A stretch of 64,000 nt of DNA from Spirochaetota bacterium (GTDB lineage: Bacteria > Spirochaetota > UBA4802 > UBA5550). The position numbers were made by a program, and so were the translations under genes. Positions 8,885 to 16,997 of the stretch are shown here, in pieces; within the stretch, counting starts at the first letter, position 1; every line of letters starts with the position of its first letter. The notes under the pieces were generated by a model. The model was not told where the DNA came from. It made no database searches and was given only the letters and a program-made list of their open reading frames with translations. The DNA is taken from positions 1 to 64,000 of the forward strand of contig JAFGBT010000034.1 of NCBI GenBank assembly GCA_016933025.1. Direction: 5' to 3'.

Positions 8885-9025
8885 CTGTCATTGCGAGCCG
8901 GACTGATATAATCGGGCCGGCGAAGCAATCCGGCTATGTTTGGTAAGTATTTATAGAAATTTTCGATATTTTATTGAACATATACTGTCATTTACATGAT
9001 CGTTTCGCTACGCTCGCGATGACAG
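8885..9025. repeat. 141-bp palindrome-ended intergenic element
   Basis: The ends are CTGTCATTGCGAGC (8885-8898) and GCTCGCGATGACAG (9012-9025), inverted copies matching 13 of 14 bases. Inside is CGAAGCAATCCGG (8921-8933). The TCATTGCGAG / GAAGCAATC signature is known from dispersed palindromic repeats in many unrelated bacteria. It has no reading frame, so it looks like a MITE- or REP-type non-autonomous element. Only one copy is present in this window. Confidence 0.55.
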
Positions 9026-9153
9026 GGAATATCAGAAATTGATGCCAAATATTGAAAATCATTATTGCAAATGGAATTTATTTGAAATATTTATGCGGGT
9101 ATAGTAGCTTTGTATGTACCGGGTTTATATCATGTCCGTGGGGGTATTGTGCC

Positions 9154-9462
9154 ATGAAAAAGAGAGTATGCGCCGTTGTGTGCGCCATTGTTCTGGCGGG
9201 TGCCGCGGCTTTTTCGAGCGCCGCGAAAGAATTCAGGGGCCTTGTCATCAGTGTCTCTGGCGACTCCATAGAAGTTAAGAAAGGATCGGAAGAGATGACC
9301 CTCTACTGGGCCGAGGGCACGAAAGTCACGATCGACGGCGCCGAGGCGGACCGCGGCTCGGTGGCCGTGTGCCAGAAGGTGACGGCGCGCTACGACGTCA
9401 AAGACGGAAGGAAGGAGCTGGTCTCCCTCAGCATCACTCGCGAGAGCTACTGCGTCCAATAG
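9154..9462 (+). CDS. small exported protein, OB/SH3-like beta fold likely
   Basis: 102 residues. I choose the ATG at 9154 because GGGGG lies about nine bases upstream and the product then opens with a classic signal peptide (MKKRVCAVVCAIVLAG, cleaved near SSA). The mature 78 residues read as a small beta-barrel (FRGLVISVSGDSIEVKKG, VTIDGAEA, KVTARYDV) like periplasmic DUF5666-type domains; that comparison is by eye. The stop codon is followed immediately by the ATG of mpl, so the two are translationally linked. The role is unknown. Confidence 0.65.
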   Translation: MKKRVCAVVCAIVLAGAAAFSSAAKEFRGLVISVSGDSIEVKKGSEEMTLYWAEGTKVTIDGAEADRGSVAVCQKVTARYDVKDGRKELVSLSITRESYCVQ

Positions 9463-10881
9463 ATGGCGGAGAGAATTCACCTGGTCGGCGTGTGCGGGGT
9501 CGCCATGGGGACCCTGGCGCTGATGCTTCACGAGCGCGGGTTTGCCGTATCGGGATCGGACCAGAACATGTACCCGCCGATGAGCCTTTTATTGAGGAAG
9601 AGCGGCATCGCGTTGATGGAGGGATACGGCGCGGACAACATCGCGGGCGCCGACCTCGTGATCGTCGGGAACGCCCTCAGCAGGGGCAATCCCGAGGTAG
9701 AGCGCGTTCTCGATTCGCGGGTTCCCTACGTGTCGATGGCGCGTGCCCTGCACGATTATTTTTTACGCGATAGGGAAGTGATCGTGGTAGCCGGGACCCA
9801 CGGCAAGACGACGACGACAGCGCTCCTGGCGCGCATTCTTGACGCCGCCGGGTTATCGCCCTCGTTTTTCGCCGGCGGGGTGTCGCGGGATTACGACGCG
9901 AGTTTCAGGCTCGGGACCGGGACGCACTTCGTGGTCGAGGGGGACGAGTACGATTCGGCCTTTTTCGAGAAGGTTCCCAAGTTTATTTTCTACCGGCCCG
10001 CGCACGCGGTCCTGACCTCGCTGGAGTTCGACCATGCAGATATATACCGCGACCTCGAAGAGATCGAGCTCTGGTTCCGGAGGCTGGTTGGCATCGTGCC
10101 CGCGAACGGCACGATCGCGTATTCCTCGGAGTACGATAACCTCCGCTCGATCGTGTCCGCGTCGCTGTCGAAGCGCCGCTCGTTCGGTGGAGGGGAAGCC
10201 GACTACCGGTACGTGTTCCGGGGCTGCGAGGAGGGCATGTCGCTCCTGGACATCGAGACGCCGGGCGGCGTCATCAGGCTCGGGACCAGTCTCATGGGCG
10301 CATACAATTACGCCAATGTAGCGGCGGCCGCGGCCATGGCCTCAGCGCTTGGCGTTGGCGAAGAGGGGATACGCAAAGGCGTCGAGACGTTTCGGGGAGT
10401 GAAGAGGCGTCAGGAGCTTATATATGAGGGGAGAAATGTCAGGATATACGAGGATTTCGCGCATCATCCGACGGCCGTGCGCGGAACCCTCGAGGCCATG
10501 AGGGAACGGTACCCGGGCGCGCGGCTCTGGGCCGTGTACGAGCCGCGTTCCGCCACGTCGCGGCGGGACGTGTTTCAGGAGGTGCTTCCCGCGTCGTTTG
10601 TCCCTGCCGACGTGGCGCTTCTCAGGACGGCCTACGAGGGCTCGGCGATCAGGAACGGCAGGAAGCTCGACGGAGACAGGCTCTGCCGCGATATTGCGGC
10701 GCTCGGCAGAAACGCGCATCTGTTTCCGGGCGCCGATGACATAGTAAAGCATATTTCCGAAAATCTCGACCCGGCCACGGAGAACGTGATCGTTATCATG
10801 TCCAACGGCGGGTTTGACGGGATATACGAGAAGATTAAGGGTATGATGGATAGGCTGGTGGGGGCCGGGGTCAGGAATTGA
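9463..10881 (+). CDS. mpl: UDP-N-acetylmuramate:tripeptide ligase (murein recycling)
   Basis: Cytoplasmic Mur-type ligase of 472 residues that reattaches recovered L-Ala-gamma-D-Glu-meso-DAP to UDP-MurNAc using ATP, saving peptidoglycan synthesis steps. Visible are the N-terminal Rossmann motif HLVGVCGVAMG (6-16), the ATP P-loop GTHGKTTTT (111-119), the EGDEYDSAFF substrate/metal segment, DFAHHPTAV in the middle and the Mpl-typical C-terminal SNGGFDGIYEKI. MurC itself would carry different motifs at these places (for example HPYGHHP-type), and the GVCGVAMG and SNGGF signatures favour Mpl. The length fits the family. It begins at the base after the preceding stop, and nfeD follows after two facing palindromic repeats. 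Confidence 0.92.
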   Translation: MAERIHLVGVCGVAMGTLALMLHERGFAVSGSDQNMYPPMSLLLRKSGIALMEGYGADNIAGADLVIVGNALSRGNPEVERVLDSRVPYVSMARALHDYFLRDREVIVVAGTHGKTTTTALLARILDAAGLSPSFFAGGVSRDYDASFRLGTGTHFVVEGDEYDSAFFEKVPKFIFYRPAHAVLTSLEFDHADIYRDLEEIELWFRRLVGIVPANGTIAYSSEYDNLRSIVSASLSKRRSFGGGEADYRYVFRGCEEGMSLLDIETPGGVIRLGTSLMGAYNYANVAAAAAMASALGVGEEGIRKGVETFRGVKRRQELIYEGRNVRIYEDFAHHPTAVRGTLEAMRERYPGARLWAVYEPRSATSRRDVFQEVLPASFVPADVALLRTAYEGSAIRNGRKLDGDRLCRDIAALGRNAHLFPGADDIVKHISENLDPATENVIVIMSNGGFDGIYEKIKGMMDRLVGAGVRN

Positions 10882-10882
10882 T

Positions 10883-10921
10883 ACCCTCACCCCTTAATCC
10901 CCTCTCCCACAGGGAGAGGGG
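10883..10921 (-). repeat. G/C palindromic repeat, copy B (inverted)
   Basis: CCCCTCTCCC (10899-10908), loop ACA, GGGAGAGGGG (10912-10921), with the CCCTCACCCC tail on the left (10884-10893): the same unit as copy A but reversed. It starts right at the mpl stop and faces copy C, a head-to-head pair as in BIME/REP arrays. Confidence 0.7.
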
Positions 10922-10945
10922 ATATGCAAACGATATTTTTATTTT

Positions 10946-10982
10946 CCCCCTTCTCCCTGTGGGAGAAGGGGGCCGGGGGGAT
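10946..10982 (+). repeat. G/C palindromic repeat, copy C
   Basis: CCCCCTTCTCCC (10946-10957), loop TGT, GGGAGAAGGGGG (10961-10972), then CCGGGGGGATGA. Both arms carry the compensating T-A change relative to copy A, so the stem is preserved. It lies 21 bp before the nfeD start. Confidence 0.7.
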
Positions 10983-11003
10983 GATGGCAAAGAGGTACAT
11001 CTT

Positions 11004-12305
11004 ATGAAACGAATGATACTGATTGCAACAACTCTTATCATGATTTCCGCGCCCCTCGCGGCGAATGACCGGTACGCGCTCCTCAATCTTCAGGGAAGCG
11101 TGAATCCGATCATGTCCCAGTACCTGTCGGATTCTATCAGGGCCGCGGCAAAGGACGGCGTAATGTTCGTCCTCATCCGGCTCGATACGCCGGGCGGCAT
11201 GGTCGACTCCATGCGCGAGATCATCAAGGCGATCATGGAATCCGAGGTGCCGGTGGTGGTCTACGCCAGCCCCCGGGGGGCGCAGGCCGCGTCTGCCGGC
11301 GGCTACATCATGCTGGCGGCACACGTGGCCGTGATGGCGCCCGGCACCGAGATCGGCGCCATGCACCCGGCGAGCCCCGCGCTCGACTTCCTCAAGCGGG
11401 ACGAGAAGGGCGATCCGGCAGGCGTCATGGAGAAGAAGGTGCTCAATGACATGGTCGCGTACGCCCGCAGCCTGGCGCAGAAGCGGAACCGGAATGCCGC
11501 CTGGGCCGAGAGGGCCGTGAAAGAGGCGGCCTCGAGCACCTACCTGGAAGCGCTGAAAGCGAACGTCATCGATTTCGTGGCCGAGGACACGAATGAACTT
11601 TTGAAGAAGCTGAACGGCCGCGCCGTGGCGGTCGGCGGCAGGACCGTGGTCCTCCGCACGGCCTCGGTATCCCCGGTCGAGTACCCCATGGACTGGAAGC
11701 AGAGGTTCCTCAACTTTTTCGCCGATCCGCAGGTGGCGTTCTTTCTGCTCATCATCGCCATAGTCGGAATCGGCTTCGAGATCAAGAGCCCCGGCCTCAT
11801 CGCGCCCGGGGTCATCGGCGCGGTATCGCTCTTCCTTTTCTTCATGGCGCTCCGGATCCTGCCGGTCAACGCCGCGGGCATCGCACTGATCGTACTGGCG
11901 GTCGTCCTCCTGATACTCGAGCTCAAGATCACCAGCTACGGGCTTCTCACCATCGGCGGCGTCGCCTCGTTCGTCTTCGGCTCCATGATCCTGTTCGACT
12001 CGCCGCTACCGGGCGGATCGGTCCCGATGACCACGATCATCACGATGGCCGTTCTCCTGCTCGCCTTCATCTTCATCGTGGTGCGGGCCGTCATTAGGGT
12101 GCACCGGACCCAGGTGACCACCGGACGGGAGGGTATTGTCGGCGAAACGGGCATCGCCATCGAAGACTTTGACGGCCAGGGGAGGGGTAAGATTCGGGTA
12201 CACGGCGAGATATGGGACGCCTCCGGCGGCGATGAGCTGCGGAAGGGCGATGAGGCGGTTGTTCTTGAAATGGACGGGATGGTTTTAAAAGTGAGGAAAA
12301 AGTGA
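11004..12305 (+). CDS. nfeD: NfeD/ClpP-class membrane serine protease (long form)
   Basis: 433 residues from the ATG at 11004, chosen because AGAGG lies seven bases upstream and a signal peptide (MILIATTLIMISAPLAA) follows; a longer frame through the repeats is unlikely. Domains in order: signal peptide, ClpP/SppA-like serine protease (RLDTPGG near 60, catalytic Ser in AASAGG near 100, then AASSTYLEAL carrying the usual lysine-region spacing), four to five membrane helices (about 235-370), and a C-terminal OB-fold NfeD domain (GIVGETGIAIEDFDGQGRGK). Long NfeD proteins work with slipins and cleave their hydrophobic tail in archaeal examples. The slipin gene follows at once, as in the conserved STOPP-stomatin pair. 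It belongs to membrane quality control. Confidence 0.9.
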   Translation: MKRMILIATTLIMISAPLAANDRYALLNLQGSVNPIMSQYLSDSIRAAAKDGVMFVLIRLDTPGGMVDSMREIIKAIMESEVPVVVYASPRGAQAASAGGYIMLAAHVAVMAPGTEIGAMHPASPALDFLKRDEKGDPAGVMEKKVLNDMVAYARSLAQKRNRNAAWAERAVKEAASSTYLEALKANVIDFVAEDTNELLKKLNGRAVAVGGRTVVLRTASVSPVEYPMDWKQRFLNFFADPQVAFFLLIIAIVGIGFEIKSPGLIAPGVIGAVSLFLFFMALRILPVNAAGIALIVLAVVLLILELKITSYGLLTIGGVASFVFGSMILFDSPLPGGSVPMTTIITMAVLLLAFIFIVVRAVIRVHRTQVTTGREGIVGETGIAIEDFDGQGRGKIRVHGEIWDASGGDELRKGDEAVVLEMDGMVLKVRKK

Positions 12306-12306
12306 A

Positions 12307-12350
12307 CCTGCCCCTCGGGGCGGGTGGGCAGGCGCGGTTACGTGACCGCG
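12307..12350 (+). other. two hairpins between nfeD and the slipin gene
   Basis: CCTGCCC (12307-12313) pairs with GGGTGGGCAGG ending at 12332, and CGCGGT (12333-12338) pairs with ACCGCG (12345-12350). There is no T run. They probably modulate mRNA stability or relative expression of the two genes rather than terminate. Confidence 0.35.
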
Positions 12351-12390
12351 TGTTCAGAATGCAAATATAAAATACAACAGGAGGTCAATC

Positions 12391-13146
12391 ATGCTCATAG
12401 GTTTAAATTTCATGATGATAATCATCATCTTCGGCGTCATCATACTGGTGGCGTCGATCAAGATCGTGAAGGAATACGAGCGGGCCGTCGTGTTCAGGCT
12501 GGGAAGGCTCCTCAAGGCACCCAAGGGACCCGGGATCATCATCATTATCCCTGTGATCGACCGGTGGGTGCGGGTAAACCTGAGGCTGGTCGCCTTTGAC
12601 GTGCCGCCGCAGGATGTCATCACCAAGGACAACGTGTCGGTGAAGGTCAACGCCGTGGTCTATTTCCGGGTTGTGGAGCCGAACAAGGCCATCACCGAGG
12701 TGGACGATTACTTCTACGCGACCTCGCAGCTCGCGCAGACGACGCTTCGCAGCATCCTCGGCATGGTGGAGCTGGACGACCTTCTTTCCGACCGCGAGCG
12801 GATCAACATGGAGCTCCAGAAGGTGCTGGACCTTCACACCAATCCCTGGGGCATCAAGGTCGCCACCGTGGACGTCAAGAACGTCGACCTTCCCCAGGAG
12901 ATGCAGCGCGCCCTGGCCAAGCAGGCGGAGGCGGAGCGTGAGCGCCGGGCCAAGGTTATAAGCGCCGAGGGCGAGTACCAGGCGGCTCAGAAGATGGTCG
13001 ACGCAGCCGCGCTCATGGAGGTGCACCCGATTTCCCTGCAGCTGCGTTATCTCCAGACCCTGCGTGAGATATCGGCCGAGAAGAACTCAACGACGCTCTT
13101 CCCGATTCCGATTGATTTGATCGATATGTTTCTAAAGAAGAAATAG
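12391..13146 (+). CDS. slipin (SPFH/stomatin-like membrane protein)
   Basis: 251 residues, the normal slipin length, behind a strong AGGAGG site. An N-terminal hydrophobic hairpin (residues 1-25, [15 protein letters not shown]) anchors it in the membrane. The SPFH core follows, with [25 protein letters not shown] and [14 protein letters not shown], then an alpha-helical coiled segment rich in E/A/R ([16 protein letters not shown]) used for oligomerisation. Stomatin-like proteins form ring scaffolds in the membrane and are clients or partners of NfeD. The adjacent nfeD gene supports that assignment. Confidence 0.92.
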   Translation: MLIGLNFMMIIIIFGVIILVASIKIVKEYERAVVFRLGRLLKAPKGPGIIIIIPVIDRWVRVNLRLVAFDVPPQDVITKDNVSVKVNAVVYFRVVEPNKAITEVDDYFYATSQLAQTTLRSILGMVELDDLLSDRERINMELQKVLDLHTNPWGIKVATVDVKNVDLPQEMQRALAKQAEAERERRAKVISAEGEYQAAQKMVDAAALMEVHPISLQLRYLQTLREISAEKNSTTLFPIPIDLIDMFLKKK

Positions 13147-13199
13147 CTGCGGCATGATATGCCTCTGTTATCTTCAACCGTGCGCCATATGATATAAAG

Positions 13200-13275
13200 T
13201 CCCCCCAACCCCCCAGAGGGGGGCCTAATAGCTATTGGTCAGTGAACTCCCCCTCCGGGGGATTTAGGGGGCGGG
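13200..13275. repeat. G/C-rich double palindrome (second family)
   Basis: CCCCCCAGAGGGGGG and, after a 30-base spacer, CCCCCTCCGGGGG with ATTTAGGGGGCGGG behind it. It is related in style to copies A-D but has a different core. It separates the slipin gene from the prenyltransferase gene and may act as a transcript 3' end. Confidence 0.55.
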
Positions 13276-13321
13276 TTCGGCATGGAGGTGAGCTCTGGAT
13301 ACTAAGCAGTAGGAGAATGCA

Positions 13322-14293
13322 ATGAACAAGCGCGAGATGATTAAAATATGGATCGCCCAGGTGCGGGGCAACTTCCTTCTGCTGGCGGTCCTTCTGGTCC
13401 TCCTGGGGCTCGCCCTGGCCGGCCTGCATTTCAGGCAATCGGACGCGGGAATGTTCGGCCTTGACGTGAAGGGCTTCAGCGTCATCGACGCCCTCCTGCT
13501 CGTTGCCGGCGTGGTCATCGCCCACGCCTCGGTGAATCTCTTCAACGAGTATTCCGACTCCAAGACGGGCATTGACGACAACACGATGAAGACGCCCTTC
13601 AGCGGCGGGACCGGCCTCATCCAGTCGGGGGCGACGACCCCCCTCGGCGTGAGCACCGCGGCCTGGACCGCCGTTTTCTGGGCATTTCTCATCGGCCTGT
13701 ATTTCATGGTCATGTCCCACTGGGTCATCGGCGTCATCGTCCTCATCGGCGGCATATCAATAGTTTTTTACACAACCCATTTCGCGAAGGTCCTGATGGG
13801 CGAGTTCTTCGCCGGCCTGAGCCTGGGCTCCCTGGTGGTAATAGGCAGCTACGTCGCCATGGTCGCCAGCCCGGGAGACCCCGCGTGCGCGCTCTTTCCG
13901 GCGAACGTGGTGCTCATTGCCATACCGCCGGGCATCCTCACGGCGCTCCTCCTTTTTCTGAACGAGTTCCCGGACAGGGAGGCCGACAGGCAGGGGGGGC
14001 GCTTCCATCTGGTGATCCTGCTCGGCAGGAGGAAATCGTCGTACCTCTACGTCGCCGGCCTGGCCATGACGTACCTCTCCATACTCATCGTGCCCCTGCT
14101 CGGCTATTCGTCATGGTGGCTCCTCCTCGGGTTTCTCACCCTCCCGGTTGCGGTGAAGGCGGGGACAACGGTCCTGGCGCACTACGACAACATGGAGAAG
14201 CTCGTGCCCGCGCTCGGGATGAACGTCATCGTGGTGCTGGCGACCGACTTCCTCCTGGCGGTCGGTGTGTTTATAGGGATGATCAGACTGTAA
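13322..14293 (+). CDS. UbiA-family prenyltransferase (MenA-like)
   Basis: Integral membrane enzyme of 323 residues with eight to nine predicted helices. The two Asp-rich motifs of the family are present: NEYSDSKTGID near residues 74-84 and NEFPDREADRQGG near 217-229, which bind Mg-prenyl diphosphate. The family transfers a polyprenyl chain to an aromatic or other acceptor; the sequence looks closest to 1,4-dihydroxy-2-naphthoate polyprenyltransferase (menaquinone synthesis), but no other men gene is in the window, so substrate is inferred. The start is the ATG at 13322, preceded by AGGAG. Neighbours on both sides are divided off by palindromic repeats, suggesting it is its own unit. Confidence 0.82.
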   Translation: MNKREMIKIWIAQVRGNFLLLAVLLVLLGLALAGLHFRQSDAGMFGLDVKGFSVIDALLLVAGVVIAHASVNLFNEYSDSKTGIDDNTMKTPFSGGTGLIQSGATTPLGVSTAAWTAVFWAFLIGLYFMVMSHWVIGVIVLIGGISIVFYTTHFAKVLMGEFFAGLSLGSLVVIGSYVAMVASPGDPACALFPANVVLIAIPPGILTALLLFLNEFPDREADRQGGRFHLVILLGRRKSSYLYVAGLAMTYLSILIVPLLGYSSWWLLLGFLTLPVAVKAGTTVLAHYDNMEKLVPALGMNVIVVLATDFLLAVGVFIGMIRL

Positions 14294-14321
14294 CGTTACG
14301 CGAATTCATGGATTCATCTCC

Positions 14322-14359
14322 CCCCCTCTCCCCGGGGGAGAGGGGGAAGGGGGTGAGGG
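14322..14359 (+). repeat. G/C palindromic repeat, copy D
   Basis: CCCCCTCTCCCC (14322-14333) facing GGGGAGAGGGGG (14335-14346), followed by AAGGGGGTGAGGG: the same design and tail as copy A and the same orientation. It lies between the prenyltransferase and ankyrin genes. Confidence 0.72.
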
Positions 14360-14375
14360 CGATACGAATCATACA

Positions 14376-15461
14376 ATGAAAAGTTTTTTTATTTGCCTTA
14401 TAGTATTCCTGTGCGTTCTCTCCTGTTCGGCGCCGAAGCTGCGGACCGTGAACAGGGATTTCTCCCGGGTATACCGCGATCCGGTGGCATACCTTCACGC
14501 CGCCGCCTCGGACGGCGACATCATCGCGGCCATGCGATGCGTCGAGGAGGGGCTCGTCGGTGTCAACGCGAGGGACCGGTACGGCTGGACCGCCTGCATG
14601 TATGCCGCCCGGAGCGGTCATGACGGCCTGATTGAATATTTCATGTCAAAGGGGGCCGATATCGACGCCGTGGACAAGGACGGCATGTCTGCCGTTATGG
14701 TCGCTCTGGACTACGGGTGCCCGCAAACGGCCTCATACCTGATGGAGATCGGCGCGGCAACCAGGGGTGCGGACAGCGGCGGGAACACGTCCCTGATGAA
14801 GGCGGCTCACCAGGGGTATGAGGAGCTCGCATCGGCGCTTCTCGCCCGGGGGGCCGACATCAACGCTCAGAACGGCGACGCACGGACCGCGCTCATGATA
14901 TCCCTGGAAAAGGGGTATTTCGATTTATCGGGACTGCTCCTGAAAAAGGGGGCCAATCCCAATATCCCCGACCGGTTCGGGAACCTCCCGCTCCTCTGGG
15001 CCCTTCGCAACAGGTACCTCGATCTGATGGATACGCTCCTCGCCCACGGGGCGGACCCGAACGCCCGGGACGCTGAAGGCACGCCGGCGGTCTTTATGGC
15101 GATGGAGCTCGATCTCCCCGATTACGTGGCGAGGCTGGCGCGCGGCAGGGCCAACCTGAATGTCCGCGGCCCGGACGGCAGGACCCCGCTTATACATGCA
15201 GTGCAGTCCGGCAACCTGTCCATGGTTCCCGTCCTGGTCGAAAATGGCGCGGACCCGAACCGGCGCGACCGGGAAGGGAGAACCCCGCTGATGGTCTCCG
15301 CGTATCTCGGCTATTACGACACGGCGCTCTATCTCTCCGACCATGGCGCCGATCCCCGCATTAAAAACAGGGACGGCAGGACGGCGGCTGAGATCGCGCG
15401 TGAAAACAGGTACAATGATATAGCGCTCATTCTCGAGAAGAGGGAGCGGGAGGTGAAGTAG
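14376..15461 (+). CDS. ankyrin-repeat lipoprotein
   Basis: 361 residues. A lipoprotein signal peptide ends at Cys17 (CVLSC). From about residue 45 to the end it is a stack of nine to ten ankyrin repeats of 33 residues, with the usual TALM.AA..G...L...L..GAD.N..D pattern (for example LLARGADINAQNGD, LLKKGANPNIPDR, LVENGADPNRRDRE). Ankyrin stacks bind partner proteins; lipidation places this one in the periplasm or outer membrane. One base separates its stop from the start of the exported hydrolase, so they form an operon. Periplasmic ankyrin lipoproteins can serve as inhibitors or escorts for a neighbouring enzyme, a role that is only inferred here. Confidence 0.88.
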   Translation: MKSFFICLIVFLCVLSCSAPKLRTVNRDFSRVYRDPVAYLHAAASDGDIIAAMRCVEEGLVGVNARDRYGWTACMYAARSGHDGLIEYFMSKGADIDAVDKDGMSAVMVALDYGCPQTASYLMEIGAATRGADSGGNTSLMKAAHQGYEELASALLARGADINAQNGDARTALMISLEKGYFDLSGLLLKKGANPNIPDRFGNLPLLWALRNRYLDLMDTLLAHGADPNARDAEGTPAVFMAMELDLPDYVARLARGRANLNVRGPDGRTPLIHAVQSGNLSMVPVLVENGADPNRRDREGRTPLMVSAYLGYYDTALYLSDHGADPRIKNRDGRTAAEIARENRYNDIALILEKREREVK

Positions 15462-15462
15462 G

Positions 15463-16704
15463 ATGAGAACGCCCTCCGCGATCATCTGTCTCGCGCTTTG
15501 CTCCGCCCTCCTTGGTGACTGCGGGTACCTCTCCATGAGCCGGCGCGACGACGTGCGTGCGAACAGGGACCGGGACGCCTACAATTCTTCTGTCCTGATG
15601 GGGAGCGTCGCCGGCGGCACGGGCCCCTGCCTGGTGCTGGCGTACCCGGTTTCGCGGCCCGACGCCAAGCCGGATGACCATGTCGTCATGGACCGGCCCG
15701 GCCCCTTCATGCTCTACGTGCCTGCCGGGACATACCGGATCTACGCTTTCGCCGATTACAACAGAGACGGATGGTTTGACGCGGGCGAGGTCTTCGGCCT
15801 GTATGCGGCGGGATCCGGGGAGGCGAGCGAGGTCACGGTGGCCGAGGGGGAGGTGAAGGCCGGCATAGACATATTCGCGGGACGCGAGCGGCCCGCCCCC
15901 GTCTTCCCGAAGTCCATACGCATACAGGACGATCCCGCGGCGGTCCCGCGGCAGCCCGCCAACGGGGAGGTCGTCAGGATCTACGACGAGCGGTTTTGCC
16001 AGGCGAACGCTGACGCGGGGTGGTGGTCGCCGTCGCTCTTCATGAGGGGATTCGGCGCGCGGATATACCTGCTTGAGGAATACGATCCCCGGAAAATACC
16101 GGTCCTGTTCGTTCACGGCGCGCAGGGGACCCCGCAGAATTGGGCCTATTTCCTCTTTCGGCTCGACAGGAAGCGGTATCAGCCCTGGTTCTACTATTAT
16201 CCGTCTGGTATCCGCATCGCGCTGGCGTCACGGCTCCTTCGCGAGGCCCTTCTGGACGTTAAAAAGAAATACGGGTTCGGCGCACTCTGTATCGTTGCGC
16301 ACAGCATGGGGGGGTTGGTCACCAGGGACCTGCTGACGCGCTATGACACGCGCAGGCATTTCAACGTGCGTCTCTATGTGACCCTGGCCTCGCCCTGGAG
16401 CGGGTTCGAGTCGGCGGATTACGCCTTCATGGTTCCGTCGAAAAAGCTTCCCGTATGGCACGATGTCGCCACCAACAGCGCGTTCATCAACGAGACGCTC
16501 CGGGCGAAGCTGCCGCAGCAGGTACGCTACTATCTTTTTTACGGAAGAAACGACAGCGTCGCGAAGGGGAGGGCCTTGGACGAGCGGGCGTACGGAGGGG
16601 CCTGGGGCATGTTCGGGTTCGACGTGGACCACGACACCATTCTCACGGACCGCCGTGTCTTCAGGAAGTTCGGCGAGGTGCTGGCAAAGGAGACGGCGCG
16701 GTAG
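15463..16704 (+). CDS. exported alpha/beta hydrolase (lipase/esterase type)
   Basis: 413 residues. The N-terminus is a signal peptide; a Cys at 20 (LLGDC) is near a lipobox but the Asp before it is not canonical. Residues 45-145 form a beta-sandwich-like domain (YNRDGWFDAGE resembles a Ca-binding or prealbumin-like loop). Residues 205-410 are an alpha/beta hydrolase: VLFVHGAQGTPQNW is the oxyanion-hole region, nucleophile Ser281 in AHSMGG, Asp in GRNDSVA and His in VDHDTIL complete a triad. This resembles PGAP1/triacylglycerol-lipase-like enzymes acting on lipids. It is co-transcribed with the ankyrin lipoprotein. The substrate is unknown. Confidence 0.85.
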   Translation: MRTPSAIICLALCSALLGDCGYLSMSRRDDVRANRDRDAYNSSVLMGSVAGGTGPCLVLAYPVSRPDAKPDDHVVMDRPGPFMLYVPAGTYRIYAFADYNRDGWFDAGEVFGLYAAGSGEASEVTVAEGEVKAGIDIFAGRERPAPVFPKSIRIQDDPAAVPRQPANGEVVRIYDERFCQANADAGWWSPSLFMRGFGARIYLLEEYDPRKIPVLFVHGAQGTPQNWAYFLFRLDRKRYQPWFYYYPSGIRIALASRLLREALLDVKKKYGFGALCIVAHSMGGLVTRDLLTRYDTRRHFNVRLYVTLASPWSGFESADYAFMVPSKKLPVWHDVATNSAFINETLRAKLPQQVRYYLFYGRNDSVAKGRALDERAYGGAWGMFGFDVDHDTILTDRRVFRKFGEVLAKETAR

Positions 16705-16707
16705 CGG

Positions 16708-16944
16708 TCACCGCCCTCCTGCCGGTGATTTCGCGTCGGTCATGAAGGCATCGCAGAAGAATTCCCTGCATCCCTGCGGCCGGTCGGCGTACGAGGTGCA
16801 GCGGCCCTCGGGGCTCAAATGGGGGCAGGCCATCACGACCTCGCCGGAGGCGAGCGTGAGGGGGACCCGCTCGCCGGTCATGGGGAACCTGCCGCAGCAC
16901 TGCATCAGCTTTTCTTCTATTGAGCAGAATTCGCAGAAAGACAT
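16708..16944 (-). CDS. YkgJ-type cysteine-cluster protein
   Basis: 78 residues, starting at the ATG at 16944, which has AAGGA five bases upstream; a longer TTG start is less likely. Eight cysteines are arranged CEFC...CC...C...C...C...C, ending in the PQGCREFFCDAF motif typical of YkgJ/UPF0153 small proteins thought to bind a metal or Fe-S cluster. Function of the family is not established. It ends three bases from the end of the hydrolase gene, in convergent orientation, and may be the last gene of the minus-strand group. Confidence 0.8.
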   Translation of the reverse strand: MSFCEFCSIEEKLMQCCGRFPMTGERVPLTLASGEVVMACPHLSPEGRCTSYADRPQGCREFFCDAFMTDAKSPAGGR

Positions 16945-16997
16945 TGGATTCCTTTCGAAGGCGCAGTTGCGCAACCGAGACTTGGCGCGTGGATTCG

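Noticed and set aside
10878..11003. N-terminal extension of NfeD through the two palindromes
   Set aside because: The extension is palindrome-derived low-complexity sequence; the ATG at 11004 gives a signal peptide and has a ribosome site.
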